Shown here: positions 1-11,987 of the stretch, piece by piece | Position numbering within the stretch: position 1 is the stretch's first letter | Layout: the number at the start of each line of letters is the position of its first letter | From: Streptomyces cellostaticus | Lineage (GTDB): Bacteria; Actinomycetota; Actinomycetes; Streptomycetales; Streptomycetaceae | Assembly: GCF_023630175.1 (NCBI RefSeq) | Contig: NZ_JALLIN010000014.1 | Span: forward strand, 1 to 64,000 | Length of the DNA stretch: 64,000 nucleotides | Direction of reading: 5' to 3' | Notes under the pieces: generated by a model | Seen by the model: the letters and a program-made list of their open reading frames with translations, nothing else | Databases searched by the model: none | Told to the model about the DNA's origin: nothing | Program-made: the position numbers and the translations under genes

Positions 1-2028
1 GGGCACCGGTCCGAGGGGGGTCGCGGTCCGCGGCGTCGGCTGCGGTGCCGGGACCGCGCCCGGGGGCGGCTGCGGGGCGGGCCTGCCTGCGGGGACCGGT
101 GCCCGCCTCTCTCCCGGTTCCGCGTCCGCCAGCACCGCCGGAGGCAGCAGCACCACCGCCGTCGTCCCACCGTAGGGCGAGTCCTTGAGGGTCACCCCGA
201 TGCCGTGCCGGGCGGCGAGGCGGCCGACGACGTACAGGCCGAGGCGGTCGTGCCGGGTGGGGTCGAAGGCGTCGGGATCGGTGAGGGTGCGGTGGGCCTC
301 CGCGTGCTGCTCGGCGTCGAGACCGAGCCCGCGGTCGTCGATCTCCAGTACGAACCCGCCGCCGACCCGCCCGGGCCGCAGCGTGACCCGGGTGTGCGGC
401 GGCGAGAACACCGTCGCGTTCTCCAGCAGCTCGGCGAGGAGGTGTACGACGCCGGCGACCGCGTCGGCCGCGATGGCCGCCTCGGGCATCGGCGGCACCG
501 CCACGCGCGTGTAGTCCTCGATCTCGCTCACCGCCGAGGCGACCACGTCCGCCACGGGCACGGGCCGGCGCCAGCGGCGGCCGGGCGCCGCGCCGGAGAG
601 GATGATCAGGCTCTCCGCGTGCCGGCGCATCCGGGTGGTCAGGTGGTCGATGCGGAAGAGCTGGCTCAGGATCTCCGGGTCGTCGGTCCGCCGCTCCAGC
701 GTGTCGACGAGCTTGAGCTGCCGGTGCACGAGTGCCTGGTTGCGCCGCGCGATGGTGAGCAGCACCGCGAACAGGCCCCGGCGCAGGCCGGCCTGTCTGA
801 CGGCGGCCTCCACGGCGGCAAGGCGAGCGGTGTTGAAGGAGCGCCCGACCTGGCCGATCTCGTCGTGGTGCACCTCGTCGGCGGCGAGCGGGGGCGCCTC
901 GGCGAGCGCGTCCACGTCCTCACCCGCGCTCAGTCGCCGCATGACGTCGGGGAGTTGGCGCGCGGCGAGGACGTCGGCCGCGTCCCGGAGTGCCTCCAGG
1001 CGGCGGGAGAGGCGCCGTGCGCCGCGCACCGCGAGCCACAGCGACAGCGCCACGGCCGCCAGCCCGACCGCTCCGACGACGGCGGCCTTCGTCAGCTCGT
1101 GGTACGCGAAGGCCCGGCCCCGCGCGGCGGAGTTCTCGGCGGAGCGCGTGCACAGCAGCATGTAGCGCGTGACGGCCCGGTCGGTGGTCGACCGCCAGGT
1201 GTCCGCCGCGACGGCCCGCCCGGCCCCCGCGGCGCCGGCCCGCAGCAGCGCGTCCTCACCGTGCTCCAGCGAGCGGTGCGGCTCGGTGCGCTGGAACTCC
1301 TCGAACAGACGCCGCGAGTCGGCGGGCAGGTCCGGTACGTACGTCCGCTCGAAGACCCGCCGGTCCTCGATGGTCGCGGTCAGGGCGTCGTACTGCCGGT
1401 CGGTGAGCGTGCCCGCCGCTCGGGCCCCGGCGACCAGGGCGTCCTCCCGGGACACGAACTCCCGCACCCGCACCAGCTCGACGACGACCTGCGCTTCCCT
1501 GGCGAGCTGTCCGGCCTGGAGGGCGGTGAGCGTGGACTGGACGTCGAAGCCGGGCTCGACGAGTTCGCCGTACTCCCCGACGGCCCGGTCCCAGGTGACC
1601 CGGCGGGTCAGTACGCGCTCGCGCAGGCCCTCCAGCTTCCCGGTGGCGGCGACCATGGCGTCCACGGCCCGCCGCTGCCGGCCGGTGAGCCGGCCGCGGT
1701 CGCCGTCGCGGACGGCCCGCCGCATGGCCTCGACGGCCCGGTCGGTGCGGCGCTGCTGTTCGAGCAGGTCACCGGCGGCGGCCGGGTCGAGGCGGGCGCC
1801 CAGGTAGGCCGCGGACATCCGGCGCTCGATCTGGATCTGACCGACCGCGGTGTCCACCGGGGTGCCGAAGTCCTCGTACACCGCTTGGAGCCGCAGGAGG
1901 GCGCGCAGTTCCGACGTGACGGACACCATGGTGAAGCTCCACAGGCCCATCAGCGCGACGGCCGGGGCGAGGGCGAGCGCCACGATCCGCGCGCGGACGG
2001 TGGTGGGACGGCCGACGGGCCAGCGCAT
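1..2028 (-). CDS. Nitrate/nitrite-sensing-type sensor histidine kinase (3' end beyond window)
   Basis: This is a membrane sensor kinase; 676 residues are visible before the window edge. There is a short cytoplasmic N-terminus, a membrane segment at about residues 13-35, and a long helical extracellular region that resembles the NIT domain. A second membrane segment (about 312-331) is followed by a HAMP-like linker. The helical dimer region carries FRIDHLTTRMRRHAESL, and the ATPase domain (about 470-620) shows an N-box (ELLENATVFSPP) and a G-box (DDRGLGLD). After it comes a Pro/Ala-rich tail that continues off the edge. The ATG at 2028 has CAGGT a few bases upstream. In Streptomyces such CvnA-like kinases usually head conservon operons (roadblock, DUF742, GTPase), which would lie left of the window; that is inference. 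The real ligand is unknown. Confidence 0.85.
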   Translation of the reverse strand, partial: MRWPVGRPTTVRARIVALALAPAVALMGLWSFTMVSVTSELRALLRLQAVYEDFGTPVDTAVGQIQIERRMSAAYLGARLDPAAAGDLLEQQRRTDRAVEAMRRAVRDGDRGRLTGRQRRAVDAMVAATGKLEGLRERVLTRRVTWDRAVGEYGELVEPGFDVQSTLTALQAGQLAREAQVVVELVRVREFVSREDALVAGARAAGTLTDRQYDALTATIEDRRVFERTYVPDLPADSRRLFEEFQRTEPHRSLEHGEDALLRAGAAGAGRAVAADTWRSTTDRAVTRYMLLCTRSAENSAARGRAFAYHELTKAAVVGAVGLAAVALSLWLAVRGARRLSRRLEALRDAADVLAARQLPDVMRRLSAGEDVDALAEAPPLAADEVHHDEIGQVGRSFNTARLAAVEAAVRQAGLRRGLFAVLLTIARRNQALVHRQLKLVDTLERRTDDPEILSQLFRIDHLTTRMRRHAESLIILSGAAPGRRWRRPVPVADVVASAVSEIEDYTRVAVPPMPEAAIAADAVAGVVHLLAELLENATVFSPPHTRVTLRPGRVGGGFVLEIDDRGLGLDAEQHAEAHRTLTDPDAFDPTRHDRLGLYVVGRLAARHGIGVTLKDSPYGGTTAVVLLPPAVLADAEPGERRAPVPAGRPAPQPPPGAVPAPQPTPRTATPLGPVP

Positions 2029-2206
2029 GGGATACCTGCCCGGTGTTACCAGTCAGTACAAAGTCCGGCACAACCTACGGGATGCCCCTTCGGACCGCAA
2101 TGGTGACCTGCGGTAACTCCGGGTCGCCTCGGGCGCCGCCGGAACGTGCCCGGATGATGACCACCATGGGAGCGGGGCGGCGGCCCCCCGGGCCCGGCGA
2201 CGGGCC

Positions 2207-2659
2207 CTACCCCGGAGCCCCCGAGGAGAAGCGGCGCAGCAGCGGCGACAGCACCAGCACGGACTTGGTCCGCTCCACGAAGGGCTCGCCCGCGATGCGT
2301 TCCAGGACGCGTTCGAAGTGGCGCATGTCGGAGGCGAAGACCTGGACGATCGCGTCCGCGTCACCGGTGACGGTCGACGCGGCCACAACCTCCTGGTAGC
2401 GCTCCAGGCCCCGCTGGATGGTCTCCGGCGAGGTGTTGCGCCGGCAGTAGATCTCGACGAACCCCTCGGTCTCCCAGCCGAGCGCCGCCGGGTCCACCCG
2501 GACCGTGAACCCGGTGATGGCTCCGGTGGCCCGCAGCCGGTCCACGCGCCGCTTGACGGCGGGCGCGGACAGGCCGACGAGCTGCCCGATGTCCGCGTAG
2601 GAGCGGCGCGCGTCCTCGGCGAGGGCGTGCACGATGCGTTCGTCGAGATCGTTCAGCAC
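2207..2659 (-). CDS. Lrp/AsnC-family transcriptional regulator
   Basis: This is a 150-residue feast/famine regulator. An N-terminal winged helix-turn-helix (about residues 1-60, with SYADIGQLVGLSAPAVKRR as the recognition region) is followed by an RAM/ligand-binding domain with the family motif GDADAIVQV. The length is normal for the family. The start is a GTG 27 bases downstream of the permease stop codon, and both genes read leftward, so they are probably cotranscribed. The likely role is amino-acid-responsive control of the adjacent permease. The effector is not visible from sequence. Confidence 0.87.
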   Translation of the reverse strand: MLNDLDERIVHALAEDARRSYADIGQLVGLSAPAVKRRVDRLRATGAITGFTVRVDPAALGWETEGFVEIYCRRNTSPETIQRGLERYQEVVAASTVTGDADAIVQVFASDMRHFERVLERIAGEPFVERTKSVLVLSPLLRRFSSGAPG

Positions 2660-2686
2660 GAGGGGTGGTTCATTTCTCCGGGTCGG

Positions 2687-4174
2687 TCACTTCTCCGTCG
2701 CCACCGCGGCGCCCTCGGCGGTGGCGAGACGGGAGCGGCGGTAGCCGTACCCGAAGTAGAACACGAGCCCGACCGCCATCCAGACACCGAAGACCACCCA
2801 GGTGACGGCGGACAGGCTGCCCATCATCCAGGCGCAGAAGGCGAAGCCCAGCGCGGGCAGCACCGGGGACAGCGGGACCCGGAAGGTGCGCGGCATGTCC
2901 GGGCGAGTCCGGCGCAGCACCACCACGGCCACGTTGACCAGAGCGAACGCGAACAGCGTGCCGATGCTGGTGGCGTCGGCCAGTTGGCCCAGCGGGACGG
3001 CGGCGGCGAGGACGCCGCAGAACACCGAGACGATCACCGTGTTGGCGCGGGGCGCGCCGGTCTTCGGGTGGACCCGGGCGAAGACCTTGGGCACCAGCCC
3101 GTCGCGGGACATGGCGAAGAGGATGCGGGTCTGGCCGTAGAGCACGGTCAGCACGACGCTCGCGATGGCGATGACGGCACAGAACGCCAGCAGGGTGGCC
3201 CAGAAGCTCTGCCCGGTGACGTCCCTCATGATCTGGGCGAGCGCGGCCTCGGAGTCGTCGAAGCGGCGCCAGGGCCGCGCGCCGACGGCGACGGCCGCGA
3301 CCAGGACGTACAGGGTGGTCACGATGACGAGGGACAGCATGATCGCGCGCGGCAGGTCCCGCTGCGCGTCCTTCGCCTCCTCACCGGCGGTGGACGCGGC
3401 GTCGAAGCCGATGTACGAGAAGAACAGCGTGGCGCCGGCCGCGCTGACACCCGCCATGCCGAGCGGCATGAAGTGCGCGTAGTTGCCGGACCTGAACCCC
3501 GTGAAGCCGATGGCGCAGAACAGGACCAGGGCGGCGATCTTCACGCACACCATGATCGTGTTGGCGCGCGCGGACTCCTTGGCGCCGCCGAGCAGGAACG
3601 CCATCGCGAGGAGCACGACGATCAGGGCGGGCAGGTTGAAGACGCCGCCGGCGCCGGGCGGGGCGGACAGGGCGTCCGGGATGGTGACGCCGATGGTGCC
3701 GTCGAGCAGTTCGTTGAGGTACTCGCCCCAGCCGACGGCGACGGCGGCGACCGAGACGCCGTACTCCAGGAGCAGGCACCAGCCGCAGACCCAGGCGATC
3801 AGTTCACCCATGGTTGCGTATGCGTACGAGTACGAGGATCCGGCGACCGGGATGGTGCCCGCCAGCTCGGCGTAGGACAGGGCCGAGAACAGCGCGGTGA
3901 GCCCGGCGATCACGAAGGACAGGGTGACGGCCGGCCCGGCCTTCGGGACGGCCTCGCCGAGGACGACGAAGATGCCGGTGCCGAGGGTGGCACCGATGCT
4001 GATCATGGTGAGCTGCCACAGCCCGAGGGACCGCCGCAGCGTCCCTCCCTCACCCTGGCCCCCCTCGGCGACCAGGCGTTCCACCGGCTTGCGACGCATG
4101 AGGCGCCCGGCGACGCCCGGGGACGCCGGGGCGGCCGTTCTCTGGTCCTGCGGGGGTGCGCCTTGGTCGAGCAC
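2687..4174 (-). CDS. APC-superfamily amino acid permease (cationic amino acid transporter-like)
   Basis: This 495-residue integral membrane transporter has a basic cytoplasmic N-terminus followed by about 12 hydrophobic segments. The first membrane helix carries the APC substrate-binding motif IGATLGTGIFVVLG, and later motifs such as PVAGSSYSYAYATMGE and FFSYIGFDAASTAGEEAKD are typical of the CAT subfamily (bacterial YfnA-like). It probably imports amino acids using the proton motive force. The GTG start at 4174 has a strong AAGGAG seven bases upstream. It is followed directly by an Lrp/AsnC regulator. The substrate (cationic or branched amino acid) cannot be decided here. Confidence 0.9.
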   Translation of the reverse strand: MLDQGAPPQDQRTAAPASPGVAGRLMRRKPVERLVAEGGQGEGGTLRRSLGLWQLTMISIGATLGTGIFVVLGEAVPKAGPAVTLSFVIAGLTALFSALSYAELAGTIPVAGSSYSYAYATMGELIAWVCGWCLLLEYGVSVAAVAVGWGEYLNELLDGTIGVTIPDALSAPPGAGGVFNLPALIVVLLAMAFLLGGAKESARANTIMVCVKIAALVLFCAIGFTGFRSGNYAHFMPLGMAGVSAAGATLFFSYIGFDAASTAGEEAKDAQRDLPRAIMLSLVIVTTLYVLVAAVAVGARPWRRFDDSEAALAQIMRDVTGQSFWATLLAFCAVIAIASVVLTVLYGQTRILFAMSRDGLVPKVFARVHPKTGAPRANTVIVSVFCGVLAAAVPLGQLADATSIGTLFAFALVNVAVVVLRRTRPDMPRTFRVPLSPVLPALGFAFCAWMMGSLSAVTWVVFGVWMAVGLVFYFGYGYRRSRLATAEGAAVATEK

Positions 4175-4337
4175 GCGCTGGCTCCTTATCGCTGCCGGTC
4201 ACGACGGACGAGGACCGGCGGAAGCCCGTCAGGGCAGGAACCCGCCGAGCGGAGTCCCCGCCACGCCACCTACAGCGCAGCACCCTATGAGGCACGGCTT
4301 CGCGAGCGTAATGACGCAGGCTTGCGCATGCCCGCAT

Positions 4338-4353
4338 GATCATTGCGTTGATC
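4338..4353. promoter_or_regulatory. Inverted repeat upstream of permease, possible operator
   Basis: The repeat GATCA-N6-TGATC lies about 165 bases upstream of the permease start. Its AT-richer context stands out from its surroundings. Lrp-type regulators often bind loosely palindromic AT-rich sites near the genes they control, so it may be a site for the neighbouring regulator. This is only an inference from position and symmetry. Confidence 0.25.
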
Positions 4354-4444
4354 GGGGCCCGGTGCCCTTTTGTTGCGCCGGGACCGCGAACCGTTGCACG
4401 GCGGCCCCGCGGGTCCCTTTTCCCACCCTTTCTCCGGCTCCCGC

Positions 4445-4484
4445 GCGCCGGCCGGGTGCGCGAGGGTCCGCACCCGGCCGGCGC
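4445..4484 (-). terminator. Second hairpin downstream of GuaB1 gene
   Basis: A perfect 16-bp stem (4445-4460 with 4469-4484) encloses an 8-base loop. It follows the stronger hairpin at 4501-4548 and has no U tract, as is common for Streptomyces terminators. Confidence 0.55.
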
Positions 4485-4500
4485 TCCCGCCGCGGGGACG

Positions 4501-4548
4501 CCGACGGCCCCCGCCGGTCCCGGGAGCGGGACCGGCGGGGGCCGTCGG
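4501..4548 (-). terminator. Rho-independent-type terminator of GuaB1 gene
   Basis: A perfect 22-bp stem (4501-4522 paired with 4527-4548) encloses a GGAG loop, starting 46 bases after the GuaB1 stop codon. The exceptional stem makes this a confident terminator although no U run follows. Confidence 0.78.
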
Positions 4549-4593
4549 TGGAAGGGGTGCCGATGGGCGGAAGGGGCCGGTGAGGCCGGCGTG

Positions 4594-6105
<1,512 letters not shown>

Positions 6106-6130
6106 TCATTGTCCCATGACGGTCGGCCCG

Positions 6131-6497
6131 TCACGCCCCCACAGAACCTCCAGGCCCGCCGGAAGGCTGCTGGGAGGATCCTCCAAGGAGCCCTCCGGGC
6201 CCGGGACGACGCCGGTCCGGGGCGCGGTCCGCGGCCTCCTCGCACACGTCCTGCCCGGTCAGCCACTCCTCGGGGTTCGCCGGGGCGTACTCCCGCCGGC
6301 CCCGCACGACGACCGGCAGCCGCCCTTCGGCAGCGGCCCCGGGCCGGACGGCGCCTTCGGACAGGGGGCCGCCGGCGCGTCCCCGGTGCGGCCGCACCGG
6401 GGAGGCAGCCACCGGGGCCCGGGCGGTGCGGTCCGGCAGGCCCGCCCCGGCCGTGACCCCGTCGAGGTCGACGGCGGCCCGCCGGGTCCCGCGTCAT
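6131..6497 (-). pseudogene. Decayed barstar-family (ribonuclease inhibitor) gene
   Basis: No single frame is intact, but pieces of a Streptomyces barstar-like protein are readable in order. An ATG at 6497 gives MTRDPAGR. After a one-base shift the next frame reads AVDLDGVTAGAGLPDRTARA. After another shift comes LPPRCGRTGDAPAAPC, which matches the family core of the type LPDWFGRNWDALADC. The reading then returns to RLPVVVRGRREYAPANPEEW and TGQDVCEEAADR. Codons in the readable stretches end in G or C, and the spacing between blocks fits a protein of about 90-100 residues. I infer a once-functional barstar gene inactivated by several indels; the family match is from memory. Sequencing error is an alternative but would need several errors in one gene. 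Confidence 0.55.
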
Positions 6498-6578
6498 CCC
6501 CGCACCGCCCGGCAGGAGTCGGAGGGACACCGGGGGACGCCCGGGGGACGGAGCGCGGCGGCGGCACGCCGCCGGTGC

Positions 6579-6599
6579 CGTGACGGGTGTCCCGTCACG
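6579..6599. other. Short hairpin between barstar relic and repeat
   Basis: A 9-bp perfect stem (6579-6587 with 6591-6599) encloses a three-base loop. It could be a weak terminator or a leftover operator of the relic gene. Its function is not established. Confidence 0.4.
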
Positions 6600-6602
6600 T
6601 CC

Positions 6603-6647
6603 GCACCCGAAGCACCCGACGCACCCGACGCACCCGACGCACCCGAC
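6603..6647. repeat. Five-copy 9-bp tandem repeat
   Basis: Five consecutive 9-base units of GCACCCGAC (the first with a terminal A) run without interruption. On the minus strand they would encode Ser-Gly-Ala repeats, but they lie outside any supported gene. They are a likely slippage-prone microsatellite. Confidence 0.85.
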
Positions 6648-6656
6648 GCGGCTACG

Positions 6657-6687
6657 CCGGGCCCGCCTGGGCCCGGCCCGGGCCGGG
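6657..6687 (-). terminator. Terminator of the SorC-type regulator gene
   Basis: Nested palindromes directly follow the stop codon: an 8-bp stem (6657-6664 with 6669-6676, loop GCCT) and an overlapping perfect 16-base palindrome (6672-6687). Either could terminate the leftward transcript. Confidence 0.6.
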
Positions 6688-6690
6688 CCG

Positions 6691-7710
6691 TCAGTGCCCG
6701 TCGGGGTCCGTGCGGCCGAGCGCGGGCTTCGGCGCCGGCCCGGCCGCCATCAGGTGGTCGGCGGCCGAGGTGTCCGTGACCAGGCTGGTGACCAGCCCCG
6801 AGCGCAGCACCGCGTCGATCGCGGAGGCCTTGCGCTGCCCGCCGGCGATCGCCACGACCTCCGGGACGCGGCGGAGCTGGTCGGCCTTGACCGTGATGCA
6901 CCGCTCCCCCAGGTCCCGCCCGATCCGGCGCCCCTCGGCGTCGAACAGATGGGCGGCCATCTCGGCGGCGACCCCGAGCGAGGCGTAGTGCGCGCGCTCC
7001 TCGTCGCTGAGCATGTCGTGCACCGTGGAGATACCGGGCTCCCAGGAGCCGATGGAGACACAGGCGACCGTGACCTTGTCGAAGTACTCGAAGGCCCGGG
7101 CGATCCCCGTCTGGTTGCGCAGCGCGGCCGCCGTGGCCGCGTCCGGCAGCAGCATCGGCGCGTAGATGGGATGGGCGTCACCGCCCGACACCTGCGCGGC
7201 ACGGCGCACGGCCTCCACCGAGCCCCGCTCGGACGTCCCGGCGTCGTACACGCCCGTGAGCTGCACCACCGTGCACGGCGGCAGCCGGTCGAGCGCGGCC
7301 GCCATGTGAATGGTCGACCGGCCCCAGGCCAGCCCGAGCACATCCCCCTCGTTGACGAGCTCGCCGAGCAGGTCGGCGGCGACCTCGCCGAGGTTCTCGG
7401 GGTCGGGGGTCTCCTCGGCCTCGGCCGGGGACTCGACCACGACGGCGTGCCTCAGGCCGTAGCGGGCGCGGAGCGCGTCGGAGCGCTCGGCGTCCAGCTC
7501 GGCCGGCACACGGATCTCGATACGCACGAGATCCCGTTCGAGGGCCGTCTCCAGGACCCGGGCCACTTTGAAGCGGCTGACGCCGAACTCCTCCGCGATC
7601 TGGATCTTGGACTTGCCCTCGAGGTAGAAGCGGCGGGCCATGGCCGCCGCCTGCACCAGCTCAGCGGGTCCCATCCGCATGGCTGACCGGCCCGCCGACA
7701 TACCCGACAC
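6691..7710 (-). CDS. SorC/DeoR-type sugar-binding transcriptional regulator
   Basis: This regulator is about 339 residues from the chosen GTG. It has an N-terminal helix-turn-helix (KIQIAEEFGVSRFKVARVL) and a large sugar-phosphate-binding domain of the SorC type, with the segment GLAWGRSTIHMAAAL typical of the effector pocket. I chose the GTG at 7710 because GAGGAG lies six bases upstream; the open frame extends further to 7788 without a ribosome binding site. It precedes no obvious sugar operon. Ribulose-phosphate epimerase lies upstream on the same strand, so a pentose-phosphate effector is possible but only inferred. Confidence 0.85.
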   Translation of the reverse strand: MSGMSAGRSAMRMGPAELVQAAAMARRFYLEGKSKIQIAEEFGVSRFKVARVLETALERDLVRIEIRVPAELDAERSDALRARYGLRHAVVVESPAEAEETPDPENLGEVAADLLGELVNEGDVLGLAWGRSTIHMAAALDRLPPCTVVQLTGVYDAGTSERGSVEAVRRAAQVSGGDAHPIYAPMLLPDAATAAALRNQTGIARAFEYFDKVTVACVSIGSWEPGISTVHDMLSDEERAHYASLGVAAEMAAHLFDAEGRRIGRDLGERCITVKADQLRRVPEVVAIAGGQRKASAIDAVLRSGLVTSLVTDTSAADHLMAAGPAPKPALGRTDPDGH

Positions 7711-7824
7711 GGCGATCTCCTCACTTCTGTTCACACTCTGGATTCGCCGTTCATCCTTGCAGATCCGGCGCGACTGATCCGCCCACACGGGCGGCGTTCA
7801 CTCAAGCGTTCACGCAGCCGTGGC

Positions 7825-8511
7825 TCAGTGGCCGCATGCCCAGGACGCCCCGGCGGTCGCGGAATCCGCCTGGGCGCGCAGCGCCCGCACCGCCTCCGCC
7901 GGGTCGTCGGCCCCGTAGACGGCCGAGCCGGCCACGAACACGTCCGCGCCCGCGTCCGCGCACCGCTCGATCGTCGAGGCCGACACTCCGCCGTCGACCT
8001 GCAGCCACAGCTGGAGACCGTGCTTGCCGATCAGCTCCCGGGTACGGCGGATCTTCGGCAGCATGATGTCGAGGAAGGCCTGCCCGCCGAAGCCCGGTTC
8101 AACCGTCATGATCAGCAGCATGTCGAGTTCCGGCAGCAGGTCCTCGTACGGCTCGATCGGCGTCGCGGGCTTCAGCGCCATGGCGGCGCGGGCACCCTTG
8201 GCGCGGATCTCCCGGGCGAGCCGCACCGGCGCGGCGGCAGCCTCCACGTGGAAGGTGACCGACGAGGCCCCCGCCTCGACGTACCGCGGTGCCCAGCGAT
8301 CGGGGTCCTCGATCATCAGATGGCAGTCCAGCGGGGTGCCCGTGGCCCGGGCGAGGGACTCCACGACCGGCACACCGAGCGTGAGGTTCGGGACGAAATG
8401 GTTGTCCATCACGTCGACATGGAGCCAGTCGGCTCCCTCGACCGCCTTGGCCTCGTCCGCGAGGCGGGCGAAGTCGGCGGACAGAATGCTGGGGTTGATC
8501 TGCGCGGCCAT
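7825..8511 (-). CDS. rpe: Ribulose-phosphate 3-epimerase
   Basis: This 228-residue TIM-barrel enzyme interconverts ribulose 5-phosphate and xylulose 5-phosphate in the pentose phosphate pathway. The metal-binding and catalytic motifs are all present: [41 protein letters not shown] and QVDGGVS. The ATG start gives the standard [14 protein letters not shown] beginning. It lies between rsmB and the SorC-type regulator on the same strand with intergenic gaps of about 120 bases. Confidence 0.95.
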   Translation of the reverse strand: MAAQINPSILSADFARLADEAKAVEGADWLHVDVMDNHFVPNLTLGVPVVESLARATGTPLDCHLMIEDPDRWAPRYVEAGASSVTFHVEAAAAPVRLAREIRAKGARAAMALKPATPIEPYEDLLPELDMLLIMTVEPGFGGQAFLDIMLPKIRRTRELIGKHGLQLWLQVDGGVSASTIERCADAGADVFVAGSAVYGADDPAEAVRALRAQADSATAGASWACGH

Positions 8512-8635
8512 GACCCAAGCCTGCCATGCCGCCGCGCCCGGCTGTGACGGCGGTCCGTCGCGGTGCCGTCACGGCCGCGCACCGGTGGGGGCCGGCGGCC
8601 CGCGGCCGGGCCTCCCCCGGGAACGCGGGCCGGTC

Positions 8636-10054
8636 TCAACCGGTGCGGCGGATCAGGGCCAGGTACATCGCGTCGGTGCCGTGCAGGTGCGGCCAGAGCT
8701 GCACGTCGGGCCCCTCGCCGAGCGCCGGGACGCCGGGCAGCAGGGGGCGGGCGTCGACCAGCTCGGTGTCCGGGCGCTGCTTGAGCACGTCGGCGAGGAC
8801 CGCCCGGGTCTCGGCGAGATGCGGGGAGCAGGTGGCGTAGCCGACGACCCCGCCGACCCGCACCGAGTCCAGCGCGGTGCGCAGCAGGGCGCGCTGCAGC
8901 GGTCCGAAGGTGTCCAGGTCCTCCGGGCGGCGCCGCCAGCGTGCCTCGGGGCGCCGGCGCAGGGCGCCGAGCCCGGTGCAGGGCACGTCCATCAGGACCC
9001 GGTCGAAGGAACCGGCCCGCCACGGCGGCCGGGTCCCGTCGGCGGTGACGACCTGGTACGGACCCGGGTTGCCCTGGAGGGCCTTGGCCACCAGACCTGC
9101 CCGGTGCGGCTGCTTCTCGGCGGCCAGCAGCGCGGCCCCGCGTTGCGCGGCGAGCGCGGCCAGCAGCGCGGCCTTGCCGCCGGGACCGGCGCAGCCGTCG
9201 AGCCAGGTGGCGTCGGGGCCGTCGAGCGGAGCGTTCGCGAGCGCGAGGGCGACGAGCTGGCTGCCCTCGTCCTGCACCCCGGCCCGGCCCTCGTGCACGG
9301 CCCGCACCGCGCCCGGCTCGCCGCCCTCGGCCAGCCGCACGGCGTACGGCGACCAGCGGCCCGGCACGGCGGCGTCCTCGCTCAGCAGTTCCTCGGTGGT
9401 GGCCCGGCCCGGCCGCGCCACCAGCGTGACCTCGGGCCGCTCGTTGTCGGCCGCCAGCAGCTCCTCGATGCCGGCCCGGCCGCCGCCGAGGGAGTCCCAC
9501 AGCGCGGAGACGACCCAGCGGGGGTGCGAGTGCACGACGGCGAGGTGGTCCTCGGGGTCCTCGTCGTAGGGCGGCGCGACCTTCTCGATCCACCCGTCGA
9601 GATCGTTCTGGGCCACTCTCCTCAGCACCGCGTTGACGAACTTGGCTCGCCCGTCACCGAGCACCACCCGTGCCAGCTCCACCGAGGCGGACACGGCGGC
9701 GTGGGTGGGGATCCGGGTCCCGAGGAGCTGGTGCACGCCCAGGCTGAGCACGTCGAGCACCGGCGGGTCGACCTCGCGCAGCGGCCGGTCCACGCAGGCG
9801 GCGATGACGGCGTCGTAGGTGCCCTGCCTGCGCAGCGTCCCGTACACCAGCTCGGTGGCGAGAGCGGCGTCCCGCGCGTCGAAGCCGCCCTTCTCTCGGG
9901 CCTTGCGCAGCAGTGGCGGCAGCACCAGGTTGGCGTACGCGTCCCGTTCGTCCACCGCGCGCAGCGCGTCGAAGGCCAGGATGCGGACGGGGTCCTTCTG
10001 GGGACGGCGGTAGGGCTTGGCGGGCCGACGCGGCCGCTGGGACTGCTCGCTCAC
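8636..10054 (-). CDS. rsmB: RsmB/NOP-family rRNA (cytosine-5) methyltransferase
   Basis: This 472-residue protein has an N-terminal NusB-like RNA-binding domain (about residues 20-160) followed by a SAM-dependent methyltransferase. The SAM site LDGCAGPGGKAALLA is intact, and both family cysteines are visible in MDVPCTGLGALRRRP and YATCSPHLAETRAVL. By homology it methylates a cytosine of 16S rRNA. It starts with GTG, with GGAG about ten bases upstream. It follows fmt on the same strand, a common bacterial arrangement (fmt-rsmB). Confidence 0.92.
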   Translation of the reverse strand: MSEQSQRPRRPAKPYRRPQKDPVRILAFDALRAVDERDAYANLVLPPLLRKAREKGGFDARDAALATELVYGTLRRQGTYDAVIAACVDRPLREVDPPVLDVLSLGVHQLLGTRIPTHAAVSASVELARVVLGDGRAKFVNAVLRRVAQNDLDGWIEKVAPPYDEDPEDHLAVVHSHPRWVVSALWDSLGGGRAGIEELLAADNERPEVTLVARPGRATTEELLSEDAAVPGRWSPYAVRLAEGGEPGAVRAVHEGRAGVQDEGSQLVALALANAPLDGPDATWLDGCAGPGGKAALLAALAAQRGAALLAAEKQPHRAGLVAKALQGNPGPYQVVTADGTRPPWRAGSFDRVLMDVPCTGLGALRRRPEARWRRRPEDLDTFGPLQRALLRTALDSVRVGGVVGYATCSPHLAETRAVLADVLKQRPDTELVDARPLLPGVPALGEGPDVQLWPHLHGTDAMYLALIRRTG

Positions 10055-10076
10055 GAAAAAGGTGCTCCGGATGTGA

Positions 10077-11882
<1,806 letters not shown>

Positions 11883-11910
11883 GCGCGCCGGCCGGCCCGA
11901 CCTCGTCCCC

Positions 11911-11934
11911 GCCCTCCCGGAACACCGGGAGGGC
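11911..11934 (+). terminator. Terminator of the HTH gene
   Basis: A perfect 10-bp stem with an AACA loop starts 28 bases after the stop codon. It sits between convergent genes and could serve both. Confidence 0.6.
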
Positions 11935-11987
11935 AGACGCGCGCCCGGGGACGGCAGGGGCCACTCCCGGGCCGGGCGGCCGGGCCC

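Larger units (their letters stand above)
4175..4593. other. Intergenic region between permease and GuaB1 genes
   Basis: These 419 bases hold no convincing gene; open frames here lack Streptomyces codon bias. The right half carries two strong GC-rich hairpins that follow the GuaB1 stop codon, and the left half is the presumed promoter region of the permease/Lrp unit. It includes a small inverted repeat at 4338-4353. Confidence 0.7.

Noticed and set aside
205..2106. A 633-residue plus-strand open frame opposite the sensor kinase
   Set aside because: The minus frame translates into a coherent kinase with domain motifs; the plus frame does not resemble a protein family.
2318..4339. A 673-residue plus-strand open frame opposite the permease
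   Set aside because: It is Gly/Asp/Arg/His-rich shadow sequence with no membrane segments or motifs.
6691..7788. Start of the SorC-type gene at 7788
   Set aside because: No ribosome binding site is present there, whereas the GTG at 7710 has GAGGAG at six bases.
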